64,000 nucleotides of DNA from Mesorhizobium sp. WSM3862 (GCF_002294985.1 NZ_NSGE01000001.1:682001-746000); one strand, 5' to 3'; shown: positions 8,644 to 17,879, counted from the stretch's first letter. The notes: generated from the sequence alone by a model not told the origin. A program made the numbers and translations.

Positions 8644-9662
8644 CTAGGGAGCCGGAACCTGTATTCCGTCACCTGATGGTAGATCTGGCCCGGCCAAAGC
8701 GTGGCCTGTGGGAAATAGGGCCGGTTCGGCGCGTCGGGCCAGGTCTGAGCTTCGAGGCAAAAGCCTGAAAAGGCTTTGTAGCCGCGCCCGTCCAGCCCAG
8801 GGGAGGACGGCGCGACATACTGGCCGATATAGAGCTGCAGGCCGGGCTCGGTGGTCCAGACTTCCATTTCGACGCCGGAACTGGCGCCCTGCACCCAGGC
8901 TGCCTGGTGCAGCGGTCCACGGCTGGAGGCGAGGCAGTAATTCAGATCGTAGGGAAGCTGCTCGCCTTCCGATTCCATGCGCAGCGGCCGCGCCTGGCGG
9001 AAGTCATAGGGCGTGCCGTCGACGGGCTTCACCGCGCCGGTCGGGATCATCTCTGCGTCGACGGGCGTATAAGCGCCGGCATTGAGCATCAGCCGGTGGT
9101 CGAGAATGTCGCCCGCGCCCCCGTCGTCGAGATTGAAGTAGGAGTGCTGCGCAAGATTACAGAGCGTCGGCTCCTCGCATGTGGCGGTCAGTTCCATGCT
9201 GAGCGTGCCGGGGATCTTCAGCCGGTAGGTGCAGGTGACGTCCAGCGCGCCTGGAAAGCCCATCGTGCCATCGGGATCGTGCAGTGTCAGCGTCACGAAA
9301 TCGCGCCCGTGCAGCGAGACCGACCATGGCCGGTGGAAATAGCCCTCCGAGCCGCCATGCAGCGTGTGTTTCCCTAGAAAATTGCGCTCGGTCTGGTAGC
9401 GCTTGCCGGCGATGGTGAAGCGGCCGTCGCGAATGCGATTGGCGAAGCGGCCGACGACGGCGCCGAAATAGGCGCGGTCGGTCTCATAGGGCTCGAACTG
9501 GTCGTAGCCCATCACCAGCGGCGCATCATGGCCGGCGAGCCGCAGATCCTGGATGATCGCGCCAAGCCCGATGATGTTGGCCGTGAGACCACCGCCACGG
9601 ATGGTGAAGCGGCGAACGGCCTCGCCCGCCTGCGTCGTGCCGAAGACCTCGCCGTCCTTCAT
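8640..9662 (-). CDS. galM: Aldose 1-epimerase
   Basis: A 340-aa galactose mutarotase. It interconverts alpha and beta anomers of hexoses. Typical motifs are GRFANRIRDGRF, HGGSEGYFHRPW (catalytic His), AQHSYFNLDD (second His) and QTWPDAPNRPYFP near the end. It faces the sugar kinase and overlaps its stop codon by 4 bases; a shared role in sugar use is plausible but not shown. Confidence 0.92.
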   Translation of the reverse strand: MKDGEVFGTTQAGEAVRRFTIRGGGLTANIIGLGAIIQDLRLAGHDAPLVMGYDQFEPYETDRAYFGAVVGRFANRIRDGRFTIAGKRYQTERNFLGKHTLHGGSEGYFHRPWSVSLHGRDFVTLTLHDPDGTMGFPGALDVTCTYRLKIPGTLSMELTATCEEPTLCNLAQHSYFNLDDGGAGDILDHRLMLNAGAYTPVDAEMIPTGAVKPVDGTPYDFRQARPLRMESEGEQLPYDLNYCLASSRGPLHQAAWVQGASSGVEMEVWTTEPGLQLYIGQYVAPSSPGLDGRGYKAFSGFCLEAQTWPDAPNRPYFPQATLWPGQIYHQVTEYRFRLPS

Positions 9663-9758
9663 CGCTGTGCCCGAAAACGTCAGTTCATTGATCTGTGGAC
9701 TACGCCGGCCGTCTCCGGCAAGGGCAGGCCTGATGCCTGCCCCACCAGTCGAGCGGTG

Positions 9759-11216
9759 TCAGAGGCCGAGGCCGCCGATGCAGACATATTTGGTGTCGAG
9801 ATAGTCCTCGATGCCCTGATGTCCGCCTTCCTTGCCGAGGCCCGATTCCTTGACGCCGCCGAACGGCGCCTCGGGCGTGGTGATCAGGCCTTCATTGACG
9901 CCGACCATGCCGTATTTCAGCCCTTCCATGACGCGGAAGGCGCGGCCGAGATCGCCGGTGTAGAAATAGCAGGCGAGGCCGAACTCGGTGTCGTTGGCCA
10001 ATGCGATCGCTTCTTCCTCGGTCTCGAACTTGAACACCGGGGCGACCGGCCCGAAGATCTCTTCCTTCATGAAGCGCATCTTGGGCGTGGCGTCGGCGAT
10101 GACCGTCGGCTGGAAGAACGAGCCGCCGAGCGCATGGCGATTGCCGCCGGCAACGACCTTGCCGCCCTTCGAGGTGGCATCGGCGATCAGTTCCTCGACC
10201 TTCTCGACCGCTTTCTCGTCGATCAGCGGCCCCTGCTGCACGCCTTCTTCCAGGCCGGAGCCGACCTTCAGACTGTTGCTGGCAGCGGCCAGCTTCTCGA
10301 CGAACTTGTCATAGATACCCGCCTGGACGAGGAAGCGGTTGGTGCAGACGCAGGTCTGGCCGGAATTGCGGTACTTCGCGGTGATGGCGCCGGTGACGGC
10401 GCGATCGATGTCGGCATCGTCGAAGACCAGGAACGGAGCATTGCCGCCGAGTTCCATTGACACTTTCTTGACCGTCGTCGACGACTTCTGAATCAGGATC
10501 TTGCCGACCTCGGTCGAGCCGGTGAAGGTGATCTTCTTGACCAGCGGGTTGGCGCAGATCTCGTCGCCGATCTCGCCGGCCGAACCGGTCAGGATGTTGA
10601 TGACGCCCTTGGGGAAGCCGACCTCTTCGGCGAGCGCGCCCCAGGCGAGGCCCGAATAAGGCGTCTGCGAGGCCGGTTTGACCACGGCCGTGCAGCCCGC
10701 GGCCAGCGCCGGTCCGAGCTTGCGGGCGAGCATCGAGGACGGGAAGTTCCACGGCGTGATGGCGGCAATGACGCCGACCGGCTCCTTCGTCACCAGGATG
10801 CGGCGGTCGCCCCAGGGCGACGGCACGATGTCGCCATAGGTGCGGCGGCCTTCCTCGGCGAACCACAGGATATAGCTCGCGGCCGAGCCGATCTCGCCCT
10901 TGGATTCGAACAGCGACTTGCCCTGCTCGATGGTGAGCAACTCGGCCAGCACGTCCTGATTGTCCATCATTGCGTCGTGCAGCTTGCGCAGAAGCTTCGA
11001 GCGCTCGAGCGCGGTGGTCTTGCGCCAGCTCTTGAATGCTTCATCGGCGGCCTCGATGGCGCGGCGGGTTTCGGCCTTGCCGGCCTTCGGCACGGTGCCG
11101 ATCTTCAGGCCGGTCGCCGGATTGTTGACGTCGATGGTCTGCCCGCTGTCGGCCTGCACCCATTCGCCGTTGATGAGATTGGCCTGGCGCATGAAATGAC
11201 TGGTTTTCTGAAGCAT
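9759..11216 (-). CDS. gabD: NAD(P)-dependent succinate-semialdehyde dehydrogenase
   Basis: A 485-aa aldehyde dehydrogenase starting at ATG 11216 after a GGAGG site. The longer frame to 11285 is not supported. Key segments are TPWNFPSSMLARKLGPALA, FTGSTEVGKIL, MELGGNAPFLVF (general base Glu) and NSGQTCVCTNR (nucleophilic Cys). The pattern is that of GabD, which oxidises succinate semialdehyde from GABA to succinate. No GABA transaminase is adjacent, so it stands alone here. Confidence 0.9.
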   Translation of the reverse strand: MLQKTSHFMRQANLINGEWVQADSGQTIDVNNPATGLKIGTVPKAGKAETRRAIEAADEAFKSWRKTTALERSKLLRKLHDAMMDNQDVLAELLTIEQGKSLFESKGEIGSAASYILWFAEEGRRTYGDIVPSPWGDRRILVTKEPVGVIAAITPWNFPSSMLARKLGPALAAGCTAVVKPASQTPYSGLAWGALAEEVGFPKGVINILTGSAGEIGDEICANPLVKKITFTGSTEVGKILIQKSSTTVKKVSMELGGNAPFLVFDDADIDRAVTGAITAKYRNSGQTCVCTNRFLVQAGIYDKFVEKLAAASNSLKVGSGLEEGVQQGPLIDEKAVEKVEELIADATSKGGKVVAGGNRHALGGSFFQPTVIADATPKMRFMKEEIFGPVAPVFKFETEEEAIALANDTEFGLACYFYTGDLGRAFRVMEGLKYGMVGVNEGLITTPEAPFGGVKESGLGKEGGHQGIEDYLDTKYVCIGGLGL

Positions 11217-11368
11217 GGTCTGGCCTCCGTTTCGGCGCGCTGATCGGCCGTTTTTCTGGATATTCGGGGGCGTGCAAGGCTGCACGCCGGCGCATTGCTC
11301 TTACCTAGGGAAAGCCCGGCAAGCAATCACAAGATGGCATATGGGGGTTGGGCCAGCAAAAACGAGCG

Positions 11369-12319
11369 CTAGCCGAACACGTGCAGGACCACCGTCAGCC
11401 AGAAGGATGTGGTGAGCACCGCGCTGGCCGTGGCGATCGTCATCTGGTTGGACGCCAGCGCCTGGCCGGTGTTGAATTGGACGGCGATGAGATAGGAATT
11501 GATGCCGGAAGGCAGTGCCGCCACGACGACGGCGACCTTTGCCGTCAGCGGCGGCAGGCCGAGCAGCCAGACCGCGAGCAGCACCAAGGCCGGCATCAGG
11601 AAGAGTTTCAGCGCCGACAGCGCGAGCGCCGGGCGGATGTTGCCGGATATGCCGAAGCGGCACAGGCTGAGCCCCATCGCAAACAGCGCCACCGGCCCGG
11701 CCGTATCGGCCAGCGCGTCGACCAGCCGCCCGATCAGCGGCGGCAGCGGCGCGCCGATGAAGCGCCAGGCGAGCCCCGCGAGAATGCCGATGATCAGCGG
11801 GTTGACGAACAGCCGCCTGAGGAAATTCCGGATGACGCGCAACGGATGCACGGACTCCTCGCCGCGACGGCCGAACATCTCGAACAGCACGATTGACGCC
11901 ATCATCATGACAGGCAGGTGGATCGAGACCAGCAGCGACAGCACCACGAAGCCGCTGGTGCCGAATATGCCGAGGATGAAGGGCGCGCCAAGCAGCACGA
12001 CATTGGAATAGGCCGAGGACACGCCGCCGACGATGCCGGCACGGGCATCGCGGCCGAAGAGGCGCGTCATGACCAGGTGCCCGGCGGACCAGGTGACGGC
12101 AACCGCCGCAAAATAGGCGCTCCACAGCGACCATGGCGCCACGCCATGGAAATCGGACTTCACCATCGTCTGGAACAAGAGCAGCGGCATAGCCACGTTG
12201 ACGGCGAATTCGGATATGCCCTCACCACTTGCCGGCTTCAGATAGCCGGTAAGGCCGGCGAGATAGCCGAGCGCAACGAGACTGAAGACGAAGAGGACGG
12301 TTTCGGTGAGCGGCGTCAT
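11369..12319 (-). CDS. AEC (auxin efflux carrier) family transporter
   Basis: A 316-aa inner-membrane protein with about ten hydrophobic segments and the family signature around NPLIIGILAGLAWRF and LPSGINSYLIAVQF in two inverted halves. Bacterial AEC members carry malonate, malate or other small anions. The substrate cannot be read from the sequence. Monocistronic by spacing, 152 bases from gabD on the same strand. Confidence 0.85.
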   Translation of the reverse strand: MTPLTETVLFVFSLVALGYLAGLTGYLKPASGEGISEFAVNVAMPLLLFQTMVKSDFHGVAPWSLWSAYFAAVAVTWSAGHLVMTRLFGRDARAGIVGGVSSAYSNVVLLGAPFILGIFGTSGFVVLSLLVSIHLPVMMMASIVLFEMFGRRGEESVHPLRVIRNFLRRLFVNPLIIGILAGLAWRFIGAPLPPLIGRLVDALADTAGPVALFAMGLSLCRFGISGNIRPALALSALKLFLMPALVLLAVWLLGLPPLTAKVAVVVAALPSGINSYLIAVQFNTGQALASNQMTIATASAVLTTSFWLTVVLHVFG

Positions 12320-12482
12320 TGTTCGGGCGGAGACATCCTTCGCGTGATAGGCAAGCCTCGAGCGCCGTGCAATCGGCCGTTATCCGGCCGACCGTTGGTC
12401 CTCTGCTTGTTTTTCAGCCGGCTTTGCGGTCCCTATATGCCGAACATGGCCCCGGCCTCTCCGGCCGCCATAAGGACTTCAC

Positions 12483-13031
12483 ATGCTGCGACTTGCCCTG
12501 GCGCTTTTCCTGCTTGCCGTTCCCACCCTCGCCCATGCAACCGACGCCGGCTGGGCACTGCTGCGCGATGGCGGCCATATCGTGCTGCTTAGGCATGCAT
12601 TCGTCACCGGGGCCACCGATCCGGCGAATTTCGACATCGGCAATTGCGCCACCCAGCTCAACCTGTCCGAGCGCGGCAAGCAGCAGTCAAGCCGCATCGG
12701 CGCGCTGTTCGCGGCGCGCGCGGCGCCCATCGAGCGTGTGCTCTCCAGCCGCTACTGCCGCTGCCTTGACACCGCCCGCATCGCTTTCGAGGCCGAACCG
12801 AAACCATTTGCGCCGCTCGACCTGCTCAAGACCGACTCGGCTGAGAAGGCCGCTCAGATGGAGGCCGTAATGAAGGAGATCCGGGGCTATTCCGGCTCTG
12901 ACAATCTGGTGCTGGTCACGCATCTGGAAAACATCCAGGCGCTCACCGGCGTCGCGCCGCGCGAGGGCGAGGCCGTGGTCGTGGCGCCGGATGGCGATGG
13001 CCTCAAAGTGCTCGGCCGCGTCACCTTCTGA
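12483..13031 (+). CDS. Secreted histidine phosphatase (SixA/PGM-like) family protein
   Basis: A 182-aa protein with a clear Sec signal (MLRLALALFLLAVPTLAHA, cleavage near residue 19). The phosphatase core keeps LLRHA (catalytic His, near 38), the arginine of SSRYCRCLDTARI and VLVTHLENIQAL (second His). It probably acts on small phosphate esters in the periplasm. No partner gene identifies a substrate. Confidence 0.82.
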   Translation: MLRLALALFLLAVPTLAHATDAGWALLRDGGHIVLLRHAFVTGATDPANFDIGNCATQLNLSERGKQQSSRIGALFAARAAPIERVLSSRYCRCLDTARIAFEAEPKPFAPLDLLKTDSAEKAAQMEAVMKEIRGYSGSDNLVLVTHLENIQALTGVAPREGEAVVVAPDGDGLKVLGRVTF

Positions 13032-13252
13032 CGGCATAGGTCTGCACAGCTCAGCGCTGTGGCCGAAATGACACAGCCGCAAGAAGCCGCAAGCCCCCGC
13101 GACAATGCCGCTTGCGACAAGCCGTCGCAGGGTCTATAGGCGCGCTCCCGGTCACGAAAACCGAAGCGAGCACAACGGTTGGAGCTTTCGTCTCCGCCCG
13201 CGCAGCCGGCTTTGCCGCGCTGTGTACGGCGCCGTTTCGGAGTGTTGGGATC

Positions 13253-13326
13253 GCCGATGTAGCTCAGAGGAAGAGCGCCGGATTTGGGTCCGGAGGTCAG
13301 GGGTTCGAGTCCCTTCATCAGCACCA
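13253..13326 (+). tRNA. tRNA-like gene, Pro(TGG)-like, with 6-base anticodon loop
   Basis: 74 bases including an encoded CCA. The acceptor stem GCCGATG/CATCAGC pairs except position 3 (C) with 70 (A). The D stem GCTC/GAGC, the T arm around TTCGAGT and a 5-base variable region are normal. The anticodon stem CCGGA/TCCGG is perfect but leaves only six bases (TTTGGG) in the loop instead of seven. TGG (Pro) is the closest reading if one base has been lost from the 3' side of the loop. It may be a decaying copy or an unusual tRNA, so the identity is tentative. Confidence 0.5.
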
Positions 13327-13397
13327 CGGATAGCTCAGTTTGGTTAGAGCGTCAGACTCATAATCTGATTGTCGAAGGTTCGATTCCTTCTCCAACG
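13324..13397 (+). pseudogene. tRNA-Met(CAT)-like sequence with degenerate acceptor stem
   Basis: The D arm (GCTC/GAGC), a perfect anticodon arm TCAGA-CTCATAA-TCTGA and a perfect T arm GAAGG-TTCGATT-CCTTC are intact and give an elongator-Met-type CAT anticodon. The acceptor arms CCACGGA and TCCAACG pair at only four of seven positions, no CCA follows, and the first three bases would be the CCA of the preceding tRNA-like gene. It therefore looks like a tRNA gene that lost its ends. Confidence 0.55.
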
Positions 13398-13748
13398 GCC
13401 TGTTAAGCCGACACCTTTGGGTGGTGTTATCCAAAACGGTCCGGGGACCGGAATGCAGAAGACCTGACGGACGGCTAAGCCTTCGGGCCGATGCCGTATC
13501 GAACGGTCCGATGCCATCGGCTCGCGGCCAGGCTCGCGGTGACGATCAAGGCGCGGCAATGCCGGCAAAGGAGCCTTCGGGCGCCGGCGCCCGCCTTGCC
13601 GCCCCGCGATCCGCTCCCGAAGGCCCGCCGCCTGGCGATGCCACCGGTCTCCGGATCATCCGTGCCGGGAAACGAAACGAGAAACGAAAGGACGATCGAC
13701 GCATGACGTGACGCCTCGCATGGGGCCATGCCCGACAGGAGTAAGACA
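13398..13748. other. Intergenic stretch without a recognisable gene
   Basis: About 350 bases between the tRNA-like pair and the slipin gene. Several short palindromes are visible (GACACC-TTTG-GGTGGTGTT near 13410; CGGTCC-GG-GGACCG near 13437; GGGCGCCGGCGCCC near 13579), but no convincing ORF or terminator with a T-run. The slipin promoter is presumably in its right part. Confidence 0.5.
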
Positions 13749-14894
13749 ATGAAGACCATTCTCGAAAAGGTTCTGGGACGCCAGCGCGTCCTCGTGAAGG
13801 AAAATGAACGTGCCGTCGCCCTCTACAAGGGCGAGATCCAGGCTGTCCTGATGCCGGGCGAACATTGGCTCGACAACCGGCGCGGAAACCTGGAAATCTC
13901 CAGGCACGACCTGAAGAACCCGGAATTCGTTTCGGCCTACGAGAAGGCATTGTTCGACAAGCTCCCGGATGCGGCCGCGCGTCACTTCACCGTGGTTCGC
14001 ACCGGGCGCACCGACATTGCCGTGATCGAGCGCGACGGCGCCCTTCATGCCGTTCTCGCTCCGGATCGCAAGCTCGTGCTGTGGACGGATGCCGGCCCGT
14101 GGGCGGTGACCTCCGTCGACGCGGCGGCCGATCTGGCCGTCGATCCGGCCTTGATGCGCCGGATCGGCCAGGCCCGAAAGGCGGAACACATGTTCCTGCA
14201 TCCGGTCGTGGACGGGCAGGTCGGTCTGCTGTTCGTGGACGGCGTCTACACCCGCACGCTTGCCGCGGGTGTGCACGCCTTCTGGAATGTTGGGCGCATG
14301 GTCCAGGTGAAGGTCGTCGACCTCAAGCGGCAGTCGCTTGATGTCGCCGGGCAGGAAGTGCTGACCAAGGATCGCGTGACGATCCGCGTCAACATCGCCG
14401 CCGAATACCGGGTCGTCGATCCGGTGACGGCGGTGAGCACGGTGAAGGACTTCTCGGAAGCCCTCTACCGCGCCCTGCAGTACGCCTTCCGCAAGACGCT
14501 CGGCGCGCTCACCCTCGACCAGATCCTCGACAAGAAGATCACGGTCGATGAGGAGGCAGCCGCCAAGGTGCGTTCCGACATGGCCGCGATCGGCCTCGAG
14601 GTCAGCGATATCGCGCTTAAGGATGTGATCCTGCCGGGCGAGATGCGCGAGATCCTCAACCAGGTGGTTTCGGCCGAGAAGCAGGCCGAGGCCAACGTCA
14701 TCCGCCGCCGCGAGGAGACGAACGCCACGCGTTCGCTGCTCAACACGGCCAAGGTGATGGCCGAGAATCCGGTGATGCTGCGGCTGAAGGAGCTTGAGGC
14801 TCTCGAGGCCATCGCCGGCAAGGTCGAGCGCCTGACTGTCCACAACGGGACGGGCGGGCTGCTCAACGATCTGGTCAAGCTCCGCGAAGGCTGA
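13749..14894 (+). CDS. Slipin / SPFH (band 7) domain protein
   Basis: A 381-aa protein; ATG 13749 follows an AGGAG site with seven-base spacing. The SPFH/band 7 domain lies at about residues 160-320 (MVQVKVVDLKRQSLDVAGQE, VTIRVNIAAEYRVVD, GLEVSDIALKDVILPGEM) and is followed by a coiled-coil oligomerisation tail (VSAEKQAEANVIRRREET). The N-terminal ~150 residues lack the usual hydrophobic hairpin and instead start with a GEIQAVLMPGEHW segment. Such proteins form membrane-associated scaffolds. No NfeD-type partner is adjacent. A strong terminator follows. Confidence 0.85.
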   Translation: MKTILEKVLGRQRVLVKENERAVALYKGEIQAVLMPGEHWLDNRRGNLEISRHDLKNPEFVSAYEKALFDKLPDAAARHFTVVRTGRTDIAVIERDGALHAVLAPDRKLVLWTDAGPWAVTSVDAAADLAVDPALMRRIGQARKAEHMFLHPVVDGQVGLLFVDGVYTRTLAAGVHAFWNVGRMVQVKVVDLKRQSLDVAGQEVLTKDRVTIRVNIAAEYRVVDPVTAVSTVKDFSEALYRALQYAFRKTLGALTLDQILDKKITVDEEAAAKVRSDMAAIGLEVSDIALKDVILPGEMREILNQVVSAEKQAEANVIRRREETNATRSLLNTAKVMAENPVMLRLKELEALEAIAGKVERLTVHNGTGGLLNDLVKLREG

Positions 14895-14917
14895 GCTTAC
14901 GCCGCGTAAAATGGGAA

Positions 14918-14946
14918 GGGCCGCCGGTTGCCCGGCGGCCCTTCTT
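14918..14946 (+). terminator. Rho-independent terminator after slipin gene
   Basis: A ten-base GC stem (GGGCCGCCGG / CCGGCGGCCC) with a four-base loop, followed by TTCTT, starts 24 bases after the slipin stop. Confidence 0.8.
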
Positions 14947-15071
14947 GCGTCCACAAAGCCGGCATCCCATCTGCGCCCGGCGTGTCAGGCCTTTTCCTGC
15001 CCGGAAAAACCGATTAGACAGCGCCAAAACAAGATGCGGACAGATTCCGCCCGCAACCGAAGGAAGAGCCC

Positions 15072-15353
15072 TTGTCCACCACGTTCGAGAAAGTCGCCAA
15101 GATCATTGCCGACACCAGCGAGATCGATATCGACACCATCACGCCCGAAAGCCATACCATCGACGATCTCGGCATCGACAGCCTCGATTTCCTCGACATC
15201 GTCTTTGCCATCGACAAGGAATTCGGCATCAAGGTGCCGCTCGAGAAGTGGACGCAAGAGGTTAATGACGGCAAGGCTTCGACCGACGACTACTTCGTCA
15301 TGCAGAACCTGTGCGCCAAGATCGACGCGCTGGTCGCGGCCAAGGCCGCCTGA
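15072..15353 (+). CDS. acpXL: Specialised acyl carrier protein for very-long-chain lipid A acylation
   Basis: A 93-aa acyl carrier protein starting at TTG 15072 (GGAAGAG upstream). The phosphopantetheine site is [12 protein letters not shown] (Ser near residue 37). The C-terminal half ([20 protein letters not shown]) is typical of AcpXL and not of AcpP. AcpXL carries 27-hydroxyoctacosanoate or similar C26-C30 chains to lipid A in rhizobia, Brucella and relatives. It opens the cluster that ends with lpxXL. The usual next gene, fabZXL, is missing here. Confidence 0.95.
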   Translation: MSTTFEKVAKIIADTSEIDIDTITPESHTIDDLGIDSLDFLDIVFAIDKEFGIKVPLEKWTQEVNDGKASTDDYFVMQNLCAKIDALVAAKAA

Positions 15354-15399
15354 AGAGCGCGACCTTGCCCCGCCTCCAGCCTGACCAGCAAAGCCGCTC

Positions 15400-16590
15400 A
15401 TGAGCAGCCCGCGCGACGTCGTCATCACCGGCATCGGCCTTGTCTCTTCCCTGGGAGAAGGACCAGACGGGCATTGGCAGAAGCTGACCCGGCCGGGCGT
15501 TGAGCCGGTGCTCGATGCGACGCGCTTTGCGCCCTACACAATTCATCCCCTGCCCGAGATCGACTGGAACCTGCAGATCGCCAAGCGCGGCGACCAGCGC
15601 CAGATGGAGACCTGGCAGCGGCTCGGCACCTATGTCGCCGGCCTGGCGCTGGACGACGCCGGCATCAAGGGCAATGACGAGCTTTGCGCGACCATGGACA
15701 TGGTTGTGGCGGCCGGCGGCGGCGAGCGCGACGAGGCCGTGGACAGCGCGATACTCGCAGCATCCGAGAGCCGCAACGACCGCGACGTGCTGCTCAACGA
15801 GAAGCTGACCACGGAGTTGCGGCCGACGCTTTTCCTCGCCCAGCTTTCCAATCTGCTCGCCGGCAACATCTCCATCGTGCACAAGGTCACCGGCTCGTCT
15901 CGCACCTTCATGGGCGAGGAAGGCGCCGGCGTCTCGGCTGTTGAGACGGCCGCCGCGCGCATCCGCTCGGGCCAGTCGACCCATGTGCTGGTCGGCGGCG
16001 CGTTCCAGACCGAGCACTCAGACATGCTGCTCGGCTATGAACTCGCCGGCTATCTGCATCGCGGCCCGTGGAGACCGGTCTGGCAAAGACAGGGCGCGGA
16101 AGGCGGCGGCGTGGTGACGGGCTCGGGCGGCGCTTTCTTGGTGCTCGAACAGCGCGAGCATGCGCAGAGCCGCGGTCGCAAGATCTATGCTGAGCTCGGC
16201 CCTGTGGTTTCCGGCCGGGCCCGACGCCGGCGCGGCGAGCTGAATGCCGACATCGCCGCTTTGCTGAAGCAGGCGGCGCTGCCCGCCGGCGAATTGCTGA
16301 CGATTTCCGGTGCCTCCGGCGCCCATGCCGCCACGGCGGCCGAAAAGGTGGCACTCGATGCCAACCCGGCGCTTGCAGTGCGCGCCTTCTCGACGCTCAC
16401 CGGCCACATGAAGGAAGCGCAGTTCCCCTTCGCCGTGGCGCTTGCCGCGCTCGCCGTCGACCGCAAGGCCCCCTACCCTGTCTTCGATGCCACAGTGGAG
16501 CAACCATTCGAAGGCGCCCCCAGCTCCGTCCTTGCAACGGCGATCGGCTATCACCAATTCGAGGGCCTGGGGCTGATCAAGGCCGCTTAG
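15400..16590 (+). CDS. fabF2XL: Beta-ketoacyl-ACP synthase-like subunit without active-site Cys
   Basis: A 396-aa thiolase-fold protein in the position of FabF2XL. Aligned by eye with the next protein, the nucleophile position is Glu174 (in MGEEGAG) where FabF1XL has Cys173. The first catalytic His region (NAHGTS in FabF1XL) reads SGASGAH, so that His is not at the expected place. The second His (TLTGHMKE) remains. This resembles the chain-length factor or KSQ-type subunits of type II polyketide synthases, where the Cys is replaced by Gln. It probably works as a heterodimer partner of FabF1XL in elongating the lipid A very-long-chain acid. Confidence 0.85.
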   Translation: MSSPRDVVITGIGLVSSLGEGPDGHWQKLTRPGVEPVLDATRFAPYTIHPLPEIDWNLQIAKRGDQRQMETWQRLGTYVAGLALDDAGIKGNDELCATMDMVVAAGGGERDEAVDSAILAASESRNDRDVLLNEKLTTELRPTLFLAQLSNLLAGNISIVHKVTGSSRTFMGEEGAGVSAVETAAARIRSGQSTHVLVGGAFQTEHSDMLLGYELAGYLHRGPWRPVWQRQGAEGGGVVTGSGGAFLVLEQREHAQSRGRKIYAELGPVVSGRARRRRGELNADIAALLKQAALPAGELLTISGASGAHAATAAEKVALDANPALAVRAFSTLTGHMKEAQFPFAVALAALAVDRKAPYPVFDATVEQPFEGAPSSVLATAIGYHQFEGLGLIKAA

Positions 16591-16607
16591 AGCGAGACAG
16601 ACAGAAC

Positions 16608-17879
16608 ATGGCCAATCTCCGCGATCACATGGGCAGGCCTATCGTCGCCGTGACCGGCATCGGCGTGGTGACTTCGCTTGGCGTCGGCAAGGCCGACAAC
16701 TGGGCGGCGCTGACCTCAGGCAAATCCGGCATCCATCCGATCACCCGTTTTCCCGTCGATCATCTGAACACCCGCATCTCCGGCATGGTCGATTTCCTGC
16801 CGTCGAGCTCCAAGGGTGCCAGTCCCCTCACCTACGAGCTGGCCGAGACGGCCGCCCAGGAGGCGGTGTCGGAGGCCGGCCTCGATTCCGGCGATTTCGG
16901 CGGCCCGCTCTTTCTCGCCTCGCCGCCGGTCGAACTCGATTGGGCCGACCGCTTCTCGCTCTACAATTCCGACAAGAAGGAAAGCGGTTCCGAGAGATTG
17001 CTGCGCGTGGCGCGCGGACTGAAGGAGCTCGGCATTTTCGAGACCACCCAGTTCGGCTCGATCGCCGATCGCCTGGCCGATCGTTTTGGCACGCGCGGCC
17101 TGCCGATCACGCTGTCGACAGCCTGCGCGTCAGGCGCCACCGCCATCCAGCTCGGTGTCGAGGCCATCCGCCGCGGCGAATGCGACAAGGCGCTGTCGAT
17201 CGGCGCCGACGGCTCCGCGACGGCCGAAGCCCTGATCCGCTTCTCGCTGCTCTCGGCGCTCTCCACCCACAACGACATTCCCGAAAAGGCCTCGAAACCC
17301 TTCTCCAAGGACCGCGACGGTTTTGTCCTTGCCGAAGGTTCCGGCGCGCTGGTGCTGGAATCGCTGGAAGCGGCACTTGCCCGGGGAGCCACCATCCTCG
17401 GCATCATGCGCGGCTGCGGCGAGCGCGCCGACGACTTCCACCGCACCCGCTCCAAGCCTGACGGTTCGCCGGCCATCGCCGCGGTACGCGCTGCCCTTGC
17501 CGATGCCGGCTTGAGCGAAGACGAGATCGACTACGTCAACGCGCACGGCACCTCGACGCCGGAAAACGACAAGATGGAGCATCTGTCGCTGTCGACCGTG
17601 TTCGGCGAGCGGATCGGCTCGATGCCGATCTCGTCGAACAAGTCGATGATCGGCCACACGCTGTCCGCCGCCGGCGCGGTCGAGGCCGCGTTTTCGCTGA
17701 TGACGATGCGAGAAAGCGTCATCCCGCCGACCATTAATTACGACAATCCTGATCCGGCAATCGTGCTCGACGTGGTGCCAAACAAGAAGCGCAACGCCGG
17801 GGTCGGCACGGTTCTGTCGAATTCCTTCGGTTTCGGCGGCCAGAACACCTGCCTTGTCATGGCGCGGGAACCGGTCTAA
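16608..17879 (+). CDS. fabF1XL: Beta-ketoacyl-ACP synthase for very-long-chain fatty acid
   Basis: A 423-aa KAS II-type condensing enzyme with a full Cys-His-His triad: Cys173 in STACASG, His313 in VNAHGTST and His350 in KSMIGHTLSAAG. It lies 17 bases after fabF2XL and is expected to carry out the condensation step that extends acyl-AcpXL towards C28. Confidence 0.93.
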   Translation: MANLRDHMGRPIVAVTGIGVVTSLGVGKADNWAALTSGKSGIHPITRFPVDHLNTRISGMVDFLPSSSKGASPLTYELAETAAQEAVSEAGLDSGDFGGPLFLASPPVELDWADRFSLYNSDKKESGSERLLRVARGLKELGIFETTQFGSIADRLADRFGTRGLPITLSTACASGATAIQLGVEAIRRGECDKALSIGADGSATAEALIRFSLLSALSTHNDIPEKASKPFSKDRDGFVLAEGSGALVLESLEAALARGATILGIMRGCGERADDFHRTRSKPDGSPAIAAVRAALADAGLSEDEIDYVNAHGTSTPENDKMEHLSLSTVFGERIGSMPISSNKSMIGHTLSAAGAVEAAFSLMTMRESVIPPTINYDNPDPAIVLDVVPNKKRNAGVGTVLSNSFGFGGQNTCLVMAREPV

